A stretch of DNA of 64,000 bases from Demequina sp. TMPB413 (GTDB lineage Bacteria > Actinomycetota > Actinomycetes > Actinomycetales > Demequinaceae): positions 930,001 to 994,000 of the forward strand of contig NZ_CP096184.1 of assembly GCF_020447105.2 (NCBI RefSeq), given 5' to 3'. Below the pieces are notes generated by a model. It had not been told where the DNA came from. It was given only the letters and a program-made list of their open reading frames with translations, and searched no databases. A program made the position numbers and the translations under genes. Of this stretch, positions 7,692 through 18,050 are shown piece by piece; position 1 is the stretch's first letter, and every line of letters starts with the position of its first letter.

Positions 7692-9689
7692 GTGCCGAGC
7701 ATCAACGCGACCATTGACGGAGTCGAGCGTCAGGTCGAACAGGGCACGACTGGTCTCGACCTGTACGGAGACCGTCGCGACGTCGTCGTCATGAGGGTCG
7801 ATGGAGAACTCAAGGACCTCGCGGCGCAGATCGGTGCCGACGACGTGGTCGAAGGCGTCCTGATTTCTGAGCCTGACGGCCTCAATGTCTTGAGGCATTC
7901 GGCGACCCACGTGATGGCACAGGCCGTGCAGCAATTGCGGCCGGAAGCCAAACTGGGCGTCGGCCCGTACATCACCGACGGTTTCTACTACGACTTCGAT
8001 GTCGCCGAGCCCTTCACGCCCGACGACCTCAAGGCCATCGAGAAGTCGATGCAGCGCATTGTGAAGGAAGGCCAGACCTTCCGTCGCAGGGCAGTCACCA
8101 CTGAGGAGGCGTTGGCGGAACTCGCCGACGAGCCGTACAAGTGCCAACTGCTCAACAAGGCGGCCGGTGTTGACGGAGCAGAGGGAGTCTCGGTCGAGGT
8201 GGGTGCTGGAGAGACCACCATCTACGACAACCTGAACCGCCAAGGCGAGACCGTGTGGAAGGACCTGTGCCGCGGTCCCCACGTTCCTAGCACCAAGGTG
8301 TTGGCCAATGGTTGGAGCTTGATGCGGTCAGCCGCCGCGTACTGGCTCGGTAGCGAAAAGAACCCGCAGTTGCAACGCGTCTACGGCACCGCTTGGCCCA
8401 CCAAAGAAGAACTGCTCGCGTACAAGGACCGCCTCGCAGAGGCCGAACGACGCGATCACCGCCGCCTCGGCGTCGAGATGGATCTGTTCTCCTTCCCCGA
8501 CGAAATCGGCTCTGGCCTCGCCGTCTTCCATCCCAAGGGCGGCATCGTCCGCATGGAGATGGAGAACTATTCGCGCAGGCGCCACATCGAGGAAGGCTAC
8601 GAGTTCGTCTACACGCCTCACGCCACCAAGGCCAACCTCTTCGAGGTCTCCGGCCACCTCGACTGGTATGCGGACGGGATGTACCCGCCTATGCACATGG
8701 ACGAGGAGCGCGACGCGCAGGGCAATGTCACCAAGCAGGGCCAGGACTACTACCTGAAGCCCATGAACTGCCCCATGCACAACCTGATCTTCCGGTCCCG
8801 CGGGCGTTCCTATAGAGAACTGCCGTTGCGCATGTTCGAGTTCGGCACTGTGTATCGCAACGAGAAGTCCGGCGTGATCCACGGCCTGACGAGGGCCCGC
8901 GGTTTCACTCAAGACGACGCTCACATCTACTGCACCCGCGAGCAGATGAAGGACGAGCTCACCACCACCTTGAACTTTGTGTTGGGCTTGCTCAAGGACT
9001 ACGGCCTGCAGGACTTCTACCTCGAACTGTCGACTCGCAACCCGGAGAAGTCTGTCGGCTCTGACGAGATATGGGAGGAGGCCACAGAGACGCTGCGCCA
9101 AGTGGGCGAGGAGTCAGGCCTCGAGCTGGTGGCCGATCCTGAGGGCGCCGCCTTCTATGGTCCGAAGATCTCGGTGCAGACCCGTGACGCGATCGGCCGT
9201 TCGTGGCAGATGTCCACCATCCAGCTGGACTTCAACCTGCCCGAGCGCTTTGAACTCGAGTACACGGCCGCCGACAACACGCGCCAGCGTCCCGTGATGA
9301 TTCACCGGGCCCTGTTTGGCTCCATTGAGCGCTTCTTCGCGATTCTCACGGAGCACTACGCCGGGCAGTTCCCCGTGTGGCTCGCGCCGGTGCAGGTCAA
9401 GGCGATCCCCGTGGCCGAGGCGTTCGACGGCTACCTCCAGGACGTCGCTTCGCAACTGCGCGCGAAGGGCGTGCGGGTCGAGGTCGACACGTCGGACGAG
9501 CGCTTCCCCAAGAAGATTCGCACCGCCTCGAAGGAGAAGGTCCCGTTCGTGCTCATTGCGGGCGGCGACGATGCCGACGCAGGTGCAGTGTCCTTCCGGT
9601 TCCGTGACGGCAGCCAAGACAATCAAGTACCAGTCGACGTGGCCGTGGCGCGCATTGTGGAAGCTATCGAGTCGAGGGCCCAAGTCTGA
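7692..9689 (+). CDS. thrS: Threonine--tRNA ligase
   Basis: 665-residue class II synthetase that charges tRNA-Thr. In order: an N-terminal TGS domain, the editing domain with HSATHVMAQ near residue 69, the catalytic core ([10 protein letters not shown] carrying a zinc-binding Cys, [23 protein letters not shown] as motif 2, [14 protein letters not shown] as motif 3) and the anticodon-binding domain. GTG 7692 has AAGGAGA upstream; the longer frame from 7614 adds an unrelated N-terminus. The stop overlaps the start of the HIT gene (TGATG), opening a coupled run of genes. Confidence 0.97.
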   Translation: MPSINATIDGVERQVEQGTTGLDLYGDRRDVVVMRVDGELKDLAAQIGADDVVEGVLISEPDGLNVLRHSATHVMAQAVQQLRPEAKLGVGPYITDGFYYDFDVAEPFTPDDLKAIEKSMQRIVKEGQTFRRRAVTTEEALAELADEPYKCQLLNKAAGVDGAEGVSVEVGAGETTIYDNLNRQGETVWKDLCRGPHVPSTKVLANGWSLMRSAAAYWLGSEKNPQLQRVYGTAWPTKEELLAYKDRLAEAERRDHRRLGVEMDLFSFPDEIGSGLAVFHPKGGIVRMEMENYSRRRHIEEGYEFVYTPHATKANLFEVSGHLDWYADGMYPPMHMDEERDAQGNVTKQGQDYYLKPMNCPMHNLIFRSRGRSYRELPLRMFEFGTVYRNEKSGVIHGLTRARGFTQDDAHIYCTREQMKDELTTTLNFVLGLLKDYGLQDFYLELSTRNPEKSVGSDEIWEEATETLRQVGEESGLELVADPEGAAFYGPKISVQTRDAIGRSWQMSTIQLDFNLPERFELEYTAADNTRQRPVMIHRALFGSIERFFAILTEHYAGQFPVWLAPVQVKAIPVAEAFDGYLQDVASQLRAKGVRVEVDTSDERFPKKIRTASKEKVPFVLIAGGDDADAGAVSFRFRDGSQDNQVPVDVAVARIVEAIESRAQV

Positions 9690-10240
9690 TGGTCGAGTGG
9701 GCCGATGCGGACACCATGGGCGGCGAGCCTGATGGTTTCGAACGCTTGTGGACTCCGCACCGCATGGCATATGTGCGCAATGCCTCCGACCGTGCCGACG
9801 TCGAGGGCGGTCAACAGTGTCCGCTGTGCAAGACCGCCGAGGACGTTGATCGCGATCACCTCATCGTGCATAGGGGTGAGACCTGCTACGTCGTGCTCAA
9901 CCTCTTCCCCTACAACCCCGGCCACCTCATGATCTGTCCCTACCGACACGTCGGCTGGTACACGGACGTCACCGACGCCGAACGGGACGAAATAGCGGCG
10001 CTGACCCAAACGGGCATGCGAGTTCTGCAGAGCCTTACCGGTACCCAAGGCTTCAACATCGGCATCAATCAAGGCAAGACTGGCGGAGCTGGCATCCACG
10101 AACACCTGCACCAGCACGTGGTGCCTCGCTGGGTGGGGGACTCGAACTTCTTGCCCATCATCGGGCAAACAAAGGCTCTTCCAGAGCTTCTGGATGACAC
10201 GTGGCAGCGTGTCAGTGACGCGTGGCCGAAGGCCGCATAG
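9689..10240 (+). CDS. HIT-family nucleotide phosphorylase/hydrolase (Rv2613c-like)
   Basis: 183 residues with the histidine-triad motif HEHLHQHVVP near residue 137 and an upstream CPLC pair. Its position between thrS and pgsA matches mycobacterial Rv2613c, described as a diadenosine tetraphosphate phosphorylase, so cleavage of Ap4A made by synthetases such as the upstream ThrRS is a reasonable guess. The start overlaps the thrS stop; an alternative ATG lies at 9707. Substrate specificity cannot be read from the sequence. Confidence 0.88.
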   Translation: MVEWADADTMGGEPDGFERLWTPHRMAYVRNASDRADVEGGQQCPLCKTAEDVDRDHLIVHRGETCYVVLNLFPYNPGHLMICPYRHVGWYTDVTDAERDEIAALTQTGMRVLQSLTGTQGFNIGINQGKTGGAGIHEHLHQHVVPRWVGDSNFLPIIGQTKALPELLDDTWQRVSDAWPKAA

Positions 10241-10260
10241 CGGTCCGACGAGGAGAAGAC

Positions 10261-10926
10261 ATGTTTGGCAAATTGCGGCCGTTGATGGCCGCGCTCTGGC
10301 GGGCGCCGGCGAGCGCGCTGGTCAAGATTGGTGTACATCCGAATGCGGTGACCATTGTGGGGACGGTCGGAGTCGTCGTTGGTGCGGTCGTGTTCCTTCC
10401 GCGCGGCGGATCCGCGCTGTTTTGGGGCGTCATGGTCATCACCTTCTCTGTGATCACCGACATGCTTGACGGGACGATGGCCCGCCTGTCTGGCAAGAGC
10501 AGCAGGCTGGGCGCCTACCTCGACTCGACTCTTGATCGCGTTGCCGATGCCGCGATCTTCGGCTCTTTGCTGTGGGGCTTCAGGGTCGATGAACCGGCCA
10601 CGGCACTTGCGGCGCTGTTGTGCCTCACGCTCGGCTCCTTCGTTCCCTACGCCAAGGCGCGAGCAGGAAGTCTCGGAATCGAGACGGCGAATGGCATTGC
10701 CGAGCGATCGGACCGCTTGGTCATTGCACTGACAGCGACTGGCCTGGTGGGCCTTGGCCTCCCATTGACGGTGCTCACGGTGACTTTGTGGCTGCTCGCG
10801 GCCGCTGCGGCCTTCACCGTCGGTCAGCGCACCTGGTCGGTGATCAAGGTGCAACGCGAAGAAAACCGTGCGGCGCACGAAGACGCTGTCGCCCCCGCTT
10901 CGGCGGATCCCGCTGCTCGAGGATGA
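10261..10926 (+). CDS. pgsA: Phosphatidylinositol phosphate synthase (CDP-alcohol phosphatidyltransferase)
   Basis: 221-residue integral membrane enzyme. The CDP-alcohol transferase motif is complete: D67-x2-D70-G71-x2-A74-R75, then G84-x3-D88-x3-D92. In Actinobacteria the homologue in this locus joins CDP-diacylglycerol to inositol 1-phosphate, giving the precursor of phosphatidylinositol and its mannosides. ATG 10261 has GAGGAGAA 5-6 nt upstream and is preferred over the in-frame ATG at 10222. It overlaps the acyltransferase gene by ATGA. The neighbours support PI-phosphate rather than PG-phosphate synthesis. Confidence 0.9.
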   Translation: MFGKLRPLMAALWRAPASALVKIGVHPNAVTIVGTVGVVVGAVVFLPRGGSALFWGVMVITFSVITDMLDGTMARLSGKSSRLGAYLDSTLDRVADAAIFGSLLWGFRVDEPATALAALLCLTLGSFVPYAKARAGSLGIETANGIAERSDRLVIALTATGLVGLGLPLTVLTVTLWLLAAAAAFTVGQRTWSVIKVQREENRAAHEDAVAPASADPAARG

Positions 10927-11813
10927 ACGCCTTTGTGGTGGCATGGCGCGTGTCGCGGCGCTTGCCCGTCAGTGCGATTCGTGGCGCTGCCTGGCTGATC
11001 GCCATGTACGCGTGGCTCAGAAGGGCGAAGCCGAGCCGACGTCTTGAGCAGAACCTCCATAAGGTCACGGGGCTTGAAGGGCGTGCGCTGAGGCGCTTGT
11101 CCCGGAAGGGAATGGCCTCGGCTGCCAGGTACTACGCCGAGGTCCTGGAGCTGCCGCGCATGACAGGTGAAGTGATTGACGCCCGCGTACGCATGGAGGG
11201 ATTCGCAGATATCGAGTGGGTGTTCGAGCGCGACAACGGCATGGTTGCGGTGTTGGGCCATTCAGGCAACTGGGACCTCATTGGTGCTTACGCTTGCCGG
11301 AACATCATCGGGGTAACGTCCGTCGCCGAGGTGCTTGAGCCGCGCTCGGTCTACGACGAGTTCGTCGCGTTTCGCGAGCAACTCGGCATGCAGATCCTGG
11401 GTCATGAGGGCGGGTCGACCTTTCGGAAGCTACTCAGGATCGCGACATCGGAGCACACCCTCGTGTGCCTGCTGAGCGATCGCGACTTGTCTGGCAGCGG
11501 CGTCGAGGTCACGATGTGGGGTCATCGCGTGCGAGTGGCTCCAGGGCCGGCTGCTTTGGCACATGGTGCGCGCACGGTGCTCCTACCGGTGAGCGTCCGT
11601 TATGAGCGCCTCAAGGGAGCGCGCAGGCGCGCCGCGAAGTCGCGATGGGGGATCGTGATGACGTTTGGCCCGGTCTTGAAGCCTGAAGACTTCCCAGGTA
11701 GTGACAGGGTGGAGACCATGACACAGGCCTGGGCGACGTCGCTGGCAAGCGGCATCGAGAAGCATCCAGAAGACTGGCATATGCTGCAACGGTTCGGCTG
11801 GGTGGAGGCATAA
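10923..11813 (+). CDS. patA: PIM acyltransferase (PatA-like, LpxL/HtrB superfamily)
   Basis: 296-residue membrane-associated acyltransferase. The catalytic HX4D motif is H113-SGNW-D118 in LGHSGNWDLIGAY, followed by LLSDRDLSGSGVEV and FFGR-like surroundings typical of lauroyl-acyltransferase relatives. In mycobacteria PatA acylates the mannose that PimA adds to phosphatidylinositol. It sits between pgsA (4-nt overlap) and pimA (directly adjacent), the same order as in the mycobacterial PIM cluster. Confidence 0.88.
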   Translation: MNAFVVAWRVSRRLPVSAIRGAAWLIAMYAWLRRAKPSRRLEQNLHKVTGLEGRALRRLSRKGMASAARYYAEVLELPRMTGEVIDARVRMEGFADIEWVFERDNGMVAVLGHSGNWDLIGAYACRNIIGVTSVAEVLEPRSVYDEFVAFREQLGMQILGHEGGSTFRKLLRIATSEHTLVCLLSDRDLSGSGVEVTMWGHRVRVAPGPAALAHGARTVLLPVSVRYERLKGARRRAAKSRWGIVMTFGPVLKPEDFPGSDRVETMTQAWATSLASGIEKHPEDWHMLQRFGWVEA

Positions 11814-12965
11814 GTGCGCATCGGCATTGTGTGTCCCTACTCGCTGGATAGACCTGGCGGCGTTCAGTTGCACGTCATCGACCTCGCAGAGGCGCTCATT
11901 CACCGCGGACATCAGGTTTCCGTCCTTGCTCCATCGGCAACGGACGACGGTCTTCCCGGCTACGTGCGATCGGCTGGCCGCTCCTTCTCCGTGCATTACA
12001 ACGGCTCCACCGCGCGGCTTACGTTCGGGCTGGTTGCTGCCGCTCGAGTGAGGCGCTGGATGGCCGATGGCCACTTCGACGTGGTGCACCTTCACGAGCC
12101 GGGAGCGCCCTCGCTGAGCGTCATTGCGATGTGGGCCCGCCTGGGTCCAACGGTAGGCACCTTTCACACGTCGAACGACGCCTCGCGACTGATGAGGCTG
12201 GGCAAGCCGTGGATCAAGCCAGGCTTCGAGGAACTCGATGCCCGCATCGCTGTCTCGCCCTCCGCCGCACGCACGGTGAAAGAGCACTTGCGCGTCGAGG
12301 CGACGCACATCATTCCCAACGGCGTGGACACGTCGACCTACTTCGAAGCCAAGCCGCGAGAAGAGTGGACAGGGACGGCCGACGCGCCGACGATCGGGAT
12401 TCTGGGGAGGATGGACGAGCCGCGCAAGGGTCTCGATGACTTCCTCGCTGCCATCCCGTACGTGCGGGAGCGTCACCTCAGGGCGCGCTTCTTGGTGGCA
12501 GGGCGATTCTCTGATCGCGTCGCGGCGCGGATCGCGCGTGCTGGGGGCGAAGTCGTCGGCGAGGTCGACGAAGCCCAGAAGGCGTCGTTCATGTCTTCTG
12601 TGGATGTGTATTGCGCCCCGAACACCGGCGGCGAGTCCTTCGGCATCGTGCTGGTGGAAGCGATGGCCGCTGGAGCCGCCGTCGTGGCGAGCGACCTGGT
12701 GGCCTTCAGGGATGTCGCTACCTCCGACGACGGCGAAGAGTGCGCGGCGTTCTTTCCCGTCAACGAGGCCGAGGGCCTCGCCGCACAAGTGTGTGCGCTG
12801 CTGGACGATCCCGTTGGCAGGGCCGCTCTGGCGGAACGTGGGCGGGTGCGGGCAGGCACCTTTGACTGGCACCAAGTCGTCCCTCGCATCGAAGAGACCT
12901 ATCGCGACGCCATTAGACTTGACGCAAGCTTCTTCCCCCAACGAGCGAAGGAAACACCAGCATGA
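11814..12965 (+). CDS. pimA: Phosphatidylinositol alpha-mannosyltransferase
   Basis: 383-residue GT4 (GT-B fold) glycosyltransferase that transfers mannose from GDP-mannose to phosphatidylinositol on the cytoplasmic face of the membrane. The N-terminus [19 protein letters not shown] matches PimA closely, with the glycine loop PGGVQ. The nucleotide-sugar EX7E motif is E274...E282 in [16 protein letters not shown]. The GTG start follows the patA stop without a gap, and the end overlaps pdxS by ATGA. Confidence 0.93.
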   Translation: MRIGIVCPYSLDRPGGVQLHVIDLAEALIHRGHQVSVLAPSATDDGLPGYVRSAGRSFSVHYNGSTARLTFGLVAAARVRRWMADGHFDVVHLHEPGAPSLSVIAMWARLGPTVGTFHTSNDASRLMRLGKPWIKPGFEELDARIAVSPSAARTVKEHLRVEATHIIPNGVDTSTYFEAKPREEWTGTADAPTIGILGRMDEPRKGLDDFLAAIPYVRERHLRARFLVAGRFSDRVAARIARAGGEVVGEVDEAQKASFMSSVDVYCAPNTGGESFGIVLVEAMAAGAAVVASDLVAFRDVATSDDGEECAAFFPVNEAEGLAAQVCALLDDPVGRAALAERGRVRAGTFDWHQVVPRIEETYRDAIRLDASFFPQRAKETPA

Positions 12966-13870
12966 GCGACACCCCAGCATCCGTCAGCCCGCAGGTCGGC
13001 ACCGACCTTGTCAAGCGTGGCATGGCCGAGATGCTCAAGGGCGGCGTCATCATGGACGTGGTGACGGCCGATCAGGCGAAGATCGCAGAAGACGCCGGTG
13101 CGGTAGCGGTCATGGCGCTCGAGCGTGTGCCAGCTGACATTCGCGCTCAAGGCGGCGTGGCCCGTATGTCGGACCCCGACCTTGTCCAGGGCATCATCGA
13201 CGCGGTCTCGATCCCCGTGATGGCCAAGGCGCGCATCGGTCACTTTGTCGAGGCCCAGGTCCTGCAGAGCCTCGGCGTCGACTACATCGATGAGTCAGAA
13301 GTGCTGACGCCGGCCGACTATGCCCACCACATCGACAAGTGGAACTTCACTGTGCCGTTTGTGTGTGGTGCGACAAACCTTGGTGAGGCCTTGCGCCGCA
13401 TCTCCGAGGGCGCCGCCATGATTCGCTCGAAGGGCGAGGCTGGCACTGGCGACGTGTCCAACGCGACGACGCACATGCGGAAGATCCGCGCCGAGATCAG
13501 GGCCCTCACGTCGATGCCGGAAGACGAGCTCTACGTGGCAGCGAAGGAACTGCAGGCGCCGCTGCCGCTTGTGAAGGAGATCGCCGCGACCGGCAAACTC
13601 CCTGTGGTGTTGTTCACCGCCGGCGGCATTGCCACCCCAGCCGACGCCGCCATGATGATGCAGTTGGGCGCAGAGGGCGTTTTCGTGGGCTCCGGCATCT
13701 TCAAGTCGGGCAACCCTGCCGAGCGCGCCAGGGCGATCGTCAAGGCAACCACCTTCTTTGATGACCCGAGCGTGATTGCTGAGGTGTCGCGCGGACTGGG
13801 TGAGGCGATGGTGGGCATCAACGTGGACGATGTCCCTGAGCCGCACCGCCTCGCCGAGCGTGGTTGGTAA
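12962..13870 (+). CDS. pdxS: Pyridoxal 5'-phosphate synthase lyase subunit
   Basis: 302-residue TIM-barrel subunit that builds PLP from ribose 5-phosphate, glyceraldehyde 3-phosphate and ammonia supplied by PdxT. Conserved blocks are present: [50 protein letters not shown] (catalytic lysine near residue 88), [29 protein letters not shown] and the C-terminal [11 protein letters not shown]. It overlaps the end of pimA by 4 bases. Confidence 0.97.
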   Translation: MSDTPASVSPQVGTDLVKRGMAEMLKGGVIMDVVTADQAKIAEDAGAVAVMALERVPADIRAQGGVARMSDPDLVQGIIDAVSIPVMAKARIGHFVEAQVLQSLGVDYIDESEVLTPADYAHHIDKWNFTVPFVCGATNLGEALRRISEGAAMIRSKGEAGTGDVSNATTHMRKIRAEIRALTSMPEDELYVAAKELQAPLPLVKEIAATGKLPVVLFTAGGIATPADAAMMMQLGAEGVFVGSGIFKSGNPAERARAIVKATTFFDDPSVIAEVSRGLGEAMVGINVDDVPEPHRLAERGW

Positions 13871-14378
13871 CGCGCCCACTAGTGGGCAGGTGACGCGGGA
13901 AGGCGCCCGCGTGCTGTTGCTGTCGCACGACGGCAAACTGTTGGCGCTGAGAGGTCACGACCCGCACGTGCCCAGCCGGTCATGGTGGTTCACCCCAGGC
14001 GGTGGCATTGAGGGGAATGAGACTCCCCGTGAGGCTGCCGTCAGGGAGCTTGCGGAAGAAACGGGGTTCGTCATTGACCCCGGCGAACTTGTGGGGCCCG
14101 TCTGGGAACGTACGGCGTACTTTGACTTCATGAGCAGGCCCTTTGTGCAACACGAGTACTTCTTTGTCGCCCGGCTTGGCGACGCCGACGCTGCGCCGGC
14201 TGGAGCCTTCGCATGGACGGCAGATGAGGACGAGACCATTGACGAGATCGCCTGGTTGACCCCTTCGCAGCTCGCGGAGGCGACGATTGAGGTGTTTCCC
14301 GAGCAGTTGCGGGAGTCGTGGGACGCCTTCGCAGACTGGGGAGGCGCGTTGATTAGCCTGGGCGAGGCGTACGAGTGA
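13860..14378 (+). CDS. Nudix hydrolase
   Basis: About 172 residues. The Nudix box is intact, [24 protein letters not shown], matching GX5EX7REUXEEXGU, so it should hydrolyse a nucleoside diphosphate linked to another group; the substrate is unknown. The start is uncertain: GTG 13860 overlaps the end of pdxS by 11 nt, and GTG 13890 gives a shorter protein beginning [11 protein letters not shown]. Neither has a strong ribosome binding site. It lies between pdxS and pdxT and overlaps pdxT by 4 bases (GTGA). In mycobacteria a Nudix gene also lies near pimA. Confidence 0.88.
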   Translation: MVGNAPTSGQVTREGARVLLLSHDGKLLALRGHDPHVPSRSWWFTPGGGIEGNETPREAAVRELAEETGFVIDPGELVGPVWERTAYFDFMSRPFVQHEYFFVARLGDADAAPAGAFAWTADEDETIDEIAWLTPSQLAEATIEVFPEQLRESWDAFADWGGALISLGEAYE

Positions 14379-14974
14379 GCACCATCGGAGTATTGGCCTT
14401 GCAGGGCGATGTGCGCGAGCACGAGGCCGCCTTGGAGCGCGTGGGTGCGACTCCTGTGCGGGTGCGAAGGCTGGCCGAACTTGAGGCCGTCGACGCGCTC
14501 ATCATCCCCGGCGGTGAGTCCACGACGATCGACAAGTTGCTCAGAATCTTCGGGCTCTTCGAGCCCCTGCGGGAGCGCATTGACGCCGGAATGCCGGTGC
14601 TCGGCACGTGCGCAGGGATGATCATGCTGGCTACGGACATCATTGGCGGCATCGAGGGGCAGCGGACACTCGGAGCAATTCCGATGACCGTGCGGCGCAA
14701 TGCCTTCGGGCGCCAAGTCGATTCCGCCGAGGTGGAGTTGTCGTGGCTCCCTGACGGCTCGACGATGCACGCGACCTTCATCAGGGCGCCGTGGGTGGAG
14801 TCTCACGCCGACTCGGTAGAAGTGCTTGCCACCGCGGCAGGGCCAGACGGTTCCCGCCATCCCGTCGCGGTGCGTCACGGCAACGCGCTAGCGACGAGCT
14901 TCCACTCGGAGATCTCTGATGATGACAGGGTTCACGCGCTGCTCCTGGCGATGACGCAGTCGTTGAGCCGGTAG
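14375..14974 (+). CDS. pdxT: Pyridoxal 5'-phosphate synthase glutaminase subunit
   Basis: 199-residue class I glutaminase that supplies ammonia to PdxS. The triad is visible: Cys79 in GTCAGMIML, and His177 and Glu179 in SFHSEI. It opens with [17 protein letters not shown] and contains [15 protein letters not shown]. The GTG start overlaps the Nudix stop. It is separated from pdxS by the Nudix gene but in the same coupled series. Confidence 0.96.
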   Translation: MSTIGVLALQGDVREHEAALERVGATPVRVRRLAELEAVDALIIPGGESTTIDKLLRIFGLFEPLRERIDAGMPVLGTCAGMIMLATDIIGGIEGQRTLGAIPMTVRRNAFGRQVDSAEVELSWLPDGSTMHATFIRAPWVESHADSVEVLATAAGPDGSRHPVAVRHGNALATSFHSEISDDDRVHALLLAMTQSLSR

Positions 14975-14989
14975 AGCCCGCGCCGCCAG

Positions 14990-15038
14990 TATCAAGGCCT
15001 GGCCCTTGATAGTAGGGCATCAAGTGCGTAGGCTTGAT
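14990..15038 (+). promoter_or_regulatory. Leaderless promoter and two palindromic operators of the SatD-like gene
   Basis: Perfect inverted repeat TATCAAGG (14990-14997) / CCTTGATA (15004-15011), and a second copy ATCAAG (15019-15024) / CTTGAT (15033-15038), centred about 28 bp apart. TTGATA (15006-15011) and TAGGCT (15029-15034) form a -35/-10 pair with 17-bp spacing, ending 6 nt before the ATG at 15041. Each operator half overlaps a promoter box, which suggests a repressor site, probably for the adjacent HTH protein. Confidence 0.6.
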
Positions 15039-15040
15039 CC

Positions 15041-15661
15041 ATGTTTGTGGTGACAGCCGACCAAAGACGATCCACCCGACACGGCGACCGTGTGGATGGG
15101 TTGCTCGCATCTCTTGAACCCTGGACGATCGCATGGTCCGACCAGGTGACACTCGCGCCAGAGCGCACCGTGGGCGACGAGGTGCAAGCCGTACTCGATG
15201 GCGCCGAGGCCACTGTGGACTTGGCGCTGACGCTGATGCGCGCGAGCGACTGGTCCGTCGGTGTAGGCGTGGGTCCTGTGAATCTCCCCCTGAAGTCGAC
15301 AGCCCGTGCCAGTTCGGGTGCGGCGTTTGTCAACGCGAGGCGCGCCGTCGAGAGGGCTCGCGGCAGGGGAGAGCCCGTTCCTCTCGTCGTCGCTGGCGAC
15401 AACCCGGCAACCGAGGAGGCCGCCACTGCGCTACTCCAGTTGCTCGCCTCCGTCGTGCGCAGGCGCTCGGACGCTGGGTGGGAGGTCTACGACCTGCTCC
15501 AACCGGGCGTGACTCAACGCGACGTCGCGGCACGGCTCGGCATTTCTACCCAAGCGGTGAGCCAACGCATTGCCTCTGGCATGCTGGACGAGGAACGCAG
15601 GGCACGCCCGGTGGCGGTCGACCTGCTGAGAAGCGCCGACGAAGGGGATGGGCGGTCATGA
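15041..15661 (+). CDS. SatD-like protein with C-terminal helix-turn-helix
   Basis: 206 residues. The N-terminal part (FVVTADQRRSTRHGD, then a DEVQAVL region) resembles SatD-family proteins of unknown function. Residues about 150-190 form a helix-turn-helix: GVTQRDVAARLGISTQAVSQRI. No ribosome binding site precedes the ATG, consistent with a leaderless mRNA from the promoter at 15006-15034. It overlaps the following membrane gene by ATGA. It is likely a regulator of its own two-gene unit; the signal is unknown. The SatD assignment rests on pattern recognition. Confidence 0.72.
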   Translation: MFVVTADQRRSTRHGDRVDGLLASLEPWTIAWSDQVTLAPERTVGDEVQAVLDGAEATVDLALTLMRASDWSVGVGVGPVNLPLKSTARASSGAAFVNARRAVERARGRGEPVPLVVAGDNPATEEAATALLQLLASVVRRRSDAGWEVYDLLQPGVTQRDVAARLGISTQAVSQRIASGMLDEERRARPVAVDLLRSADEGDGRS

Positions 15662-16032
15662 CCGTGCTGGTGTTGGCCTTGGTGGCCGTCGCTTCGTTGT
15701 CGCTGTCGGCAGGGGGCGGGCTCTGGCTCGTCGGCGCCATCCTGAGACGCATCGGCCAGGAAGTCGAGGCGCCAGGGCTCCTTCGCGGCGGGCGGTGGAT
15801 CGGAGTACTCGAGCGTCTCGCCATTACAGGAGGCATCCTCGCCGGGCATCCAGAGGCGGCCGCCGTCGTGATCGCCGTCAAGGGTCTTGGGCGGTATCCG
15901 GAACTGCGCGGTGGGGCCGGCGAGACGGCAAGTAGAGCGTCCGAGCGCTTCATCGTCGGCACCCTTGCGAGCTTTCTCTGGGCAGCGCTTGTAGGAGTCG
16001 TCGGCGTGATGATCGCCGGTGCTCTTGACTGA
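15658..16032 (+). CDS. Small membrane protein paired with the SatD-like regulator
   Basis: 124 residues with three probable transmembrane helices: about 1-30, 50-78 (interrupted by HPEAA) and 98-124. The conserved-looking segment GILAGHPEAAAVVIAVKGLGRYPE between helices may be functional. No known domain is recognised. The ATG overlaps the stop of the regulator gene (ATGA), so the two products are translationally coupled and probably work together, as a membrane sensor or target with its regulator. Confidence 0.75.
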   Translation: MTVLVLALVAVASLSLSAGGGLWLVGAILRRIGQEVEAPGLLRGGRWIGVLERLAITGGILAGHPEAAAVVIAVKGLGRYPELRGGAGETASRASERFIVGTLASFLWAALVGVVGVMIAGALD

Positions 16033-16094
16033 GAACCAGGCGGCGACCTCGGCTGGCCTAGACTGGACGGCGATTCCCGACGTCAAGGAGCAAC

Positions 16095-16850
16095 GTGTCC
16101 GGTCACTCTAAGTGGGCTACCACCAAGCACAAGAAGGCGGTTGTTGACGCCAAGCGAAGCAAGCTCTTTGCGAAGCTCATCAAGAACATCGAAGTTGCCG
16201 CCAGGGTGGGCGGGGGAGACCTCGCGGGCAACCCGACGCTCTACGACGCCGTGCAGAAGGCCAAGAAGTCGTCTGTTCCGAACGACAACATCGACCGGGC
16301 GGTCAAGCGCGGTTCTGGGCTCGAGGCTGGGGCCGCCGAGTACGAGACGATCATGTACGAGGGCTACGGACCCGGCGGTGTCGCGATGTTGATCGAGTGC
16401 CTCACCGACAACCGCAACCGCGCCGCCATGGAAGTCCGCACAGCGTTGACTCGCAACAACGGAACTCTTGCCGATCCTGGCTCCGTGTCTTACCTGTTCT
16501 CCCGCAAGGGTCAGGTCATCGTCACCAAGGACACGGGCGCCACTGAGGACGACCTCATGGAGGCCGCTCTCGACGCAGGTGTCGAAGAGATCAACGACCT
16601 TGGCGAGGCCTTCGAGTTGGTGTCGGAGGCCACCGACGTGGTGGCAGTGCGGACCGCCGTGCAGGCGGCGAGCATCGACTATGAGCAGGCAGAGGTGACC
16701 TGGATTCCCTCGATGAAGGTCGAAACTGACGTCGACACGACGCGAAAGATGCTGCGCCTCATTGACGCCCTTGAAGACAGCGACGACGTCCAGAACGTGT
16801 ACGCCAACTTCGACGCTTCCGACGAGGTCCTCGCAGAAGCCTCCGAATAG
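16095..16850 (+). CDS. yebC: YebC/PmpR family protein (TACO1-like)
   Basis: 251 residues, full family length. It begins [27 protein letters not shown], followed by [11 protein letters not shown] and [23 protein letters not shown]. Members act in translation of difficult sequences or as DNA-binding regulators. GTG start with CAAGGAG upstream and a -10 box TAGACT further up. It stands directly before ruvC, the usual actinobacterial order. Confidence 0.95.
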   Translation: MSGHSKWATTKHKKAVVDAKRSKLFAKLIKNIEVAARVGGGDLAGNPTLYDAVQKAKKSSVPNDNIDRAVKRGSGLEAGAAEYETIMYEGYGPGGVAMLIECLTDNRNRAAMEVRTALTRNNGTLADPGSVSYLFSRKGQVIVTKDTGATEDDLMEAALDAGVEEINDLGEAFELVSEATDVVAVRTAVQAASIDYEQAEVTWIPSMKVETDVDTTRKMLRLIDALEDSDDVQNVYANFDASDEVLAEASE

Positions 16851-16852
16851 CC

Positions 16853-17407
16853 ATGCGCGTCCTCGGCGTCGACCCTGGCCTCACCCGCTGCGGCCTTGGC
16901 GTTGTCGAGACCGGACGTGGGCGCTCGGTGAGTCTGGTCGACGTGAGCGTGGCCATGTCTCCCGCCGACGCCGAGCCCGCTGATCGGTTGGTGATCATTG
17001 CCGACGCAGTTGAGGCGGCGCTTGATCGGTTTCACCCCGACGCTGTCGCCGTGGAGAGGGTGTTCGCACAACACAATGTGCGAACCGTCATGGGCACCGC
17101 CCAGGTCTCAGGACTCGTCATGGTGGCGGCGCGCAGGCGGGGCATTCCCGTGGCCCTCTACACGCCCTCTGAGGTCAAGGCCGCCGTCTCTGGCTCGGGG
17201 AGGGCCGACAAGGACCAGGTCGGATACATGGTGGTGAAGCTCCTGGGACTCGATGCCCTGCCCACTCCCGCCGACGCGGCGGACTCGTTAGCGATCGCGC
17301 TGACCCACGCGCTGCGATACAGCGCGACGGCAGGCAAGGGCCTCGCCAAGACGTCGGCGCAACAGGCGTGGGCTGAGGCGGAGAAGGCGGCGCGTCGGCG
17401 CGGCTGA
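16853..17407 (+). CDS. ruvC: Holliday junction resolvase
   Basis: 184-residue endonuclease that cuts four-way junctions in the RuvABC complex. Acidic active-site residues are visible: Asp7 in [10 protein letters not shown], Glu68 in VERVF, and Asp141/Asp144 in [14 protein letters not shown]. It starts 2 nt after yebC and precedes ruvA-ruvB. Confidence 0.97.
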   Translation: MRVLGVDPGLTRCGLGVVETGRGRSVSLVDVSVAMSPADAEPADRLVIIADAVEAALDRFHPDAVAVERVFAQHNVRTVMGTAQVSGLVMVAARRRGIPVALYTPSEVKAAVSGSGRADKDQVGYMVVKLLGLDALPTPADAADSLAIALTHALRYSATAGKGLAKTSAQQAWAEAEKAARRRG

Positions 17408-17456
17408 GCGACGGAGTCCACCTACTCTGTTCGTACAAGCGTTCGAAGGGTCCGGT

Positions 17457-18050
17457 GTGATTGCGCAACTGACGGGAACCGTCATCCACGTAGGTGCGAG
17501 CGCGCTCGTGCTCGATGTGGGCGGCGTCGGCTATCGGATCTTGGCGACCCCAGCGACCCTGGCGATGCTCCACGCGAGACAAGAGGCGAGCCTCGCCACT
17601 CATTTGGTGGTGCGGGAGGATTCGCTCACGCTTTTTGGCTTTGAATCGGTGCACGAGCGGGACATGTTCGAGACGCTGCAGTCGGTACAGGGCGTCGGCC
17701 CGCGCTTGGCGCTGGCGCTCTTGGCTGTCCACGCGCCCCACACGCTGGTCTCCGTCATCGCTGCGGGCGACGTGAAGGCGCTGCAGAAGGTGCCTGGAGT
17801 GGGTGCAAAGGTGGCCGCGCGGCTGATGCTTGAACTGGGCGGGAAGCTGAGCCTCCCTGAGGACGCGGTGGCGCCGACGGTGACGGCGGACGAGCGAGAG
17901 CAAGTGGCCGACGCTTTGGTGGCGCTCGGATGGCAGGCCAGGGCAGCGTTGGCCGCTGTTGAGAAGGTCGCTCCCGAACCGATAGCCCAGGACGATGTCG
18001 CCGCGACGCTGCGGGCGGCGCTGCAGACCCTTGGCGGTTCGCGTGGCTGA
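17457..18050 (+). CDS. ruvA: Holliday junction DNA helicase subunit RuvA
   Basis: 197-residue junction-binding subunit. It contains the N-terminal OB fold ([12 protein letters not shown]), the two helix-hairpin-helix motifs ([12 protein letters not shown] and [15 protein letters not shown]) and the C-terminal domain that contacts RuvB. GTG start with a short leader after ruvC; a -10-like TACTCT lies in the gap. It overlaps ruvB by 8 nt. Confidence 0.96.
   Translation: MIAQLTGTVIHVGASALVLDVGGVGYRILATPATLAMLHARQEASLATHLVVREDSLTLFGFESVHERDMFETLQSVQGVGPRLALALLAVHAPHTLVSVIAAGDVKALQKVPGVGAKVAARLMLELGGKLSLPEDAVAPTVTADEREQVADALVALGWQARAALAAVEKVAPEPIAQDDVAATLRAALQTLGGSRG

Noticed and set aside
11583..12980. 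465-residue minus-strand open frame over pimA
   Set aside because: Lies wholly opposite a well-conserved glycosyltransferase; composition is that of an antisense frame.
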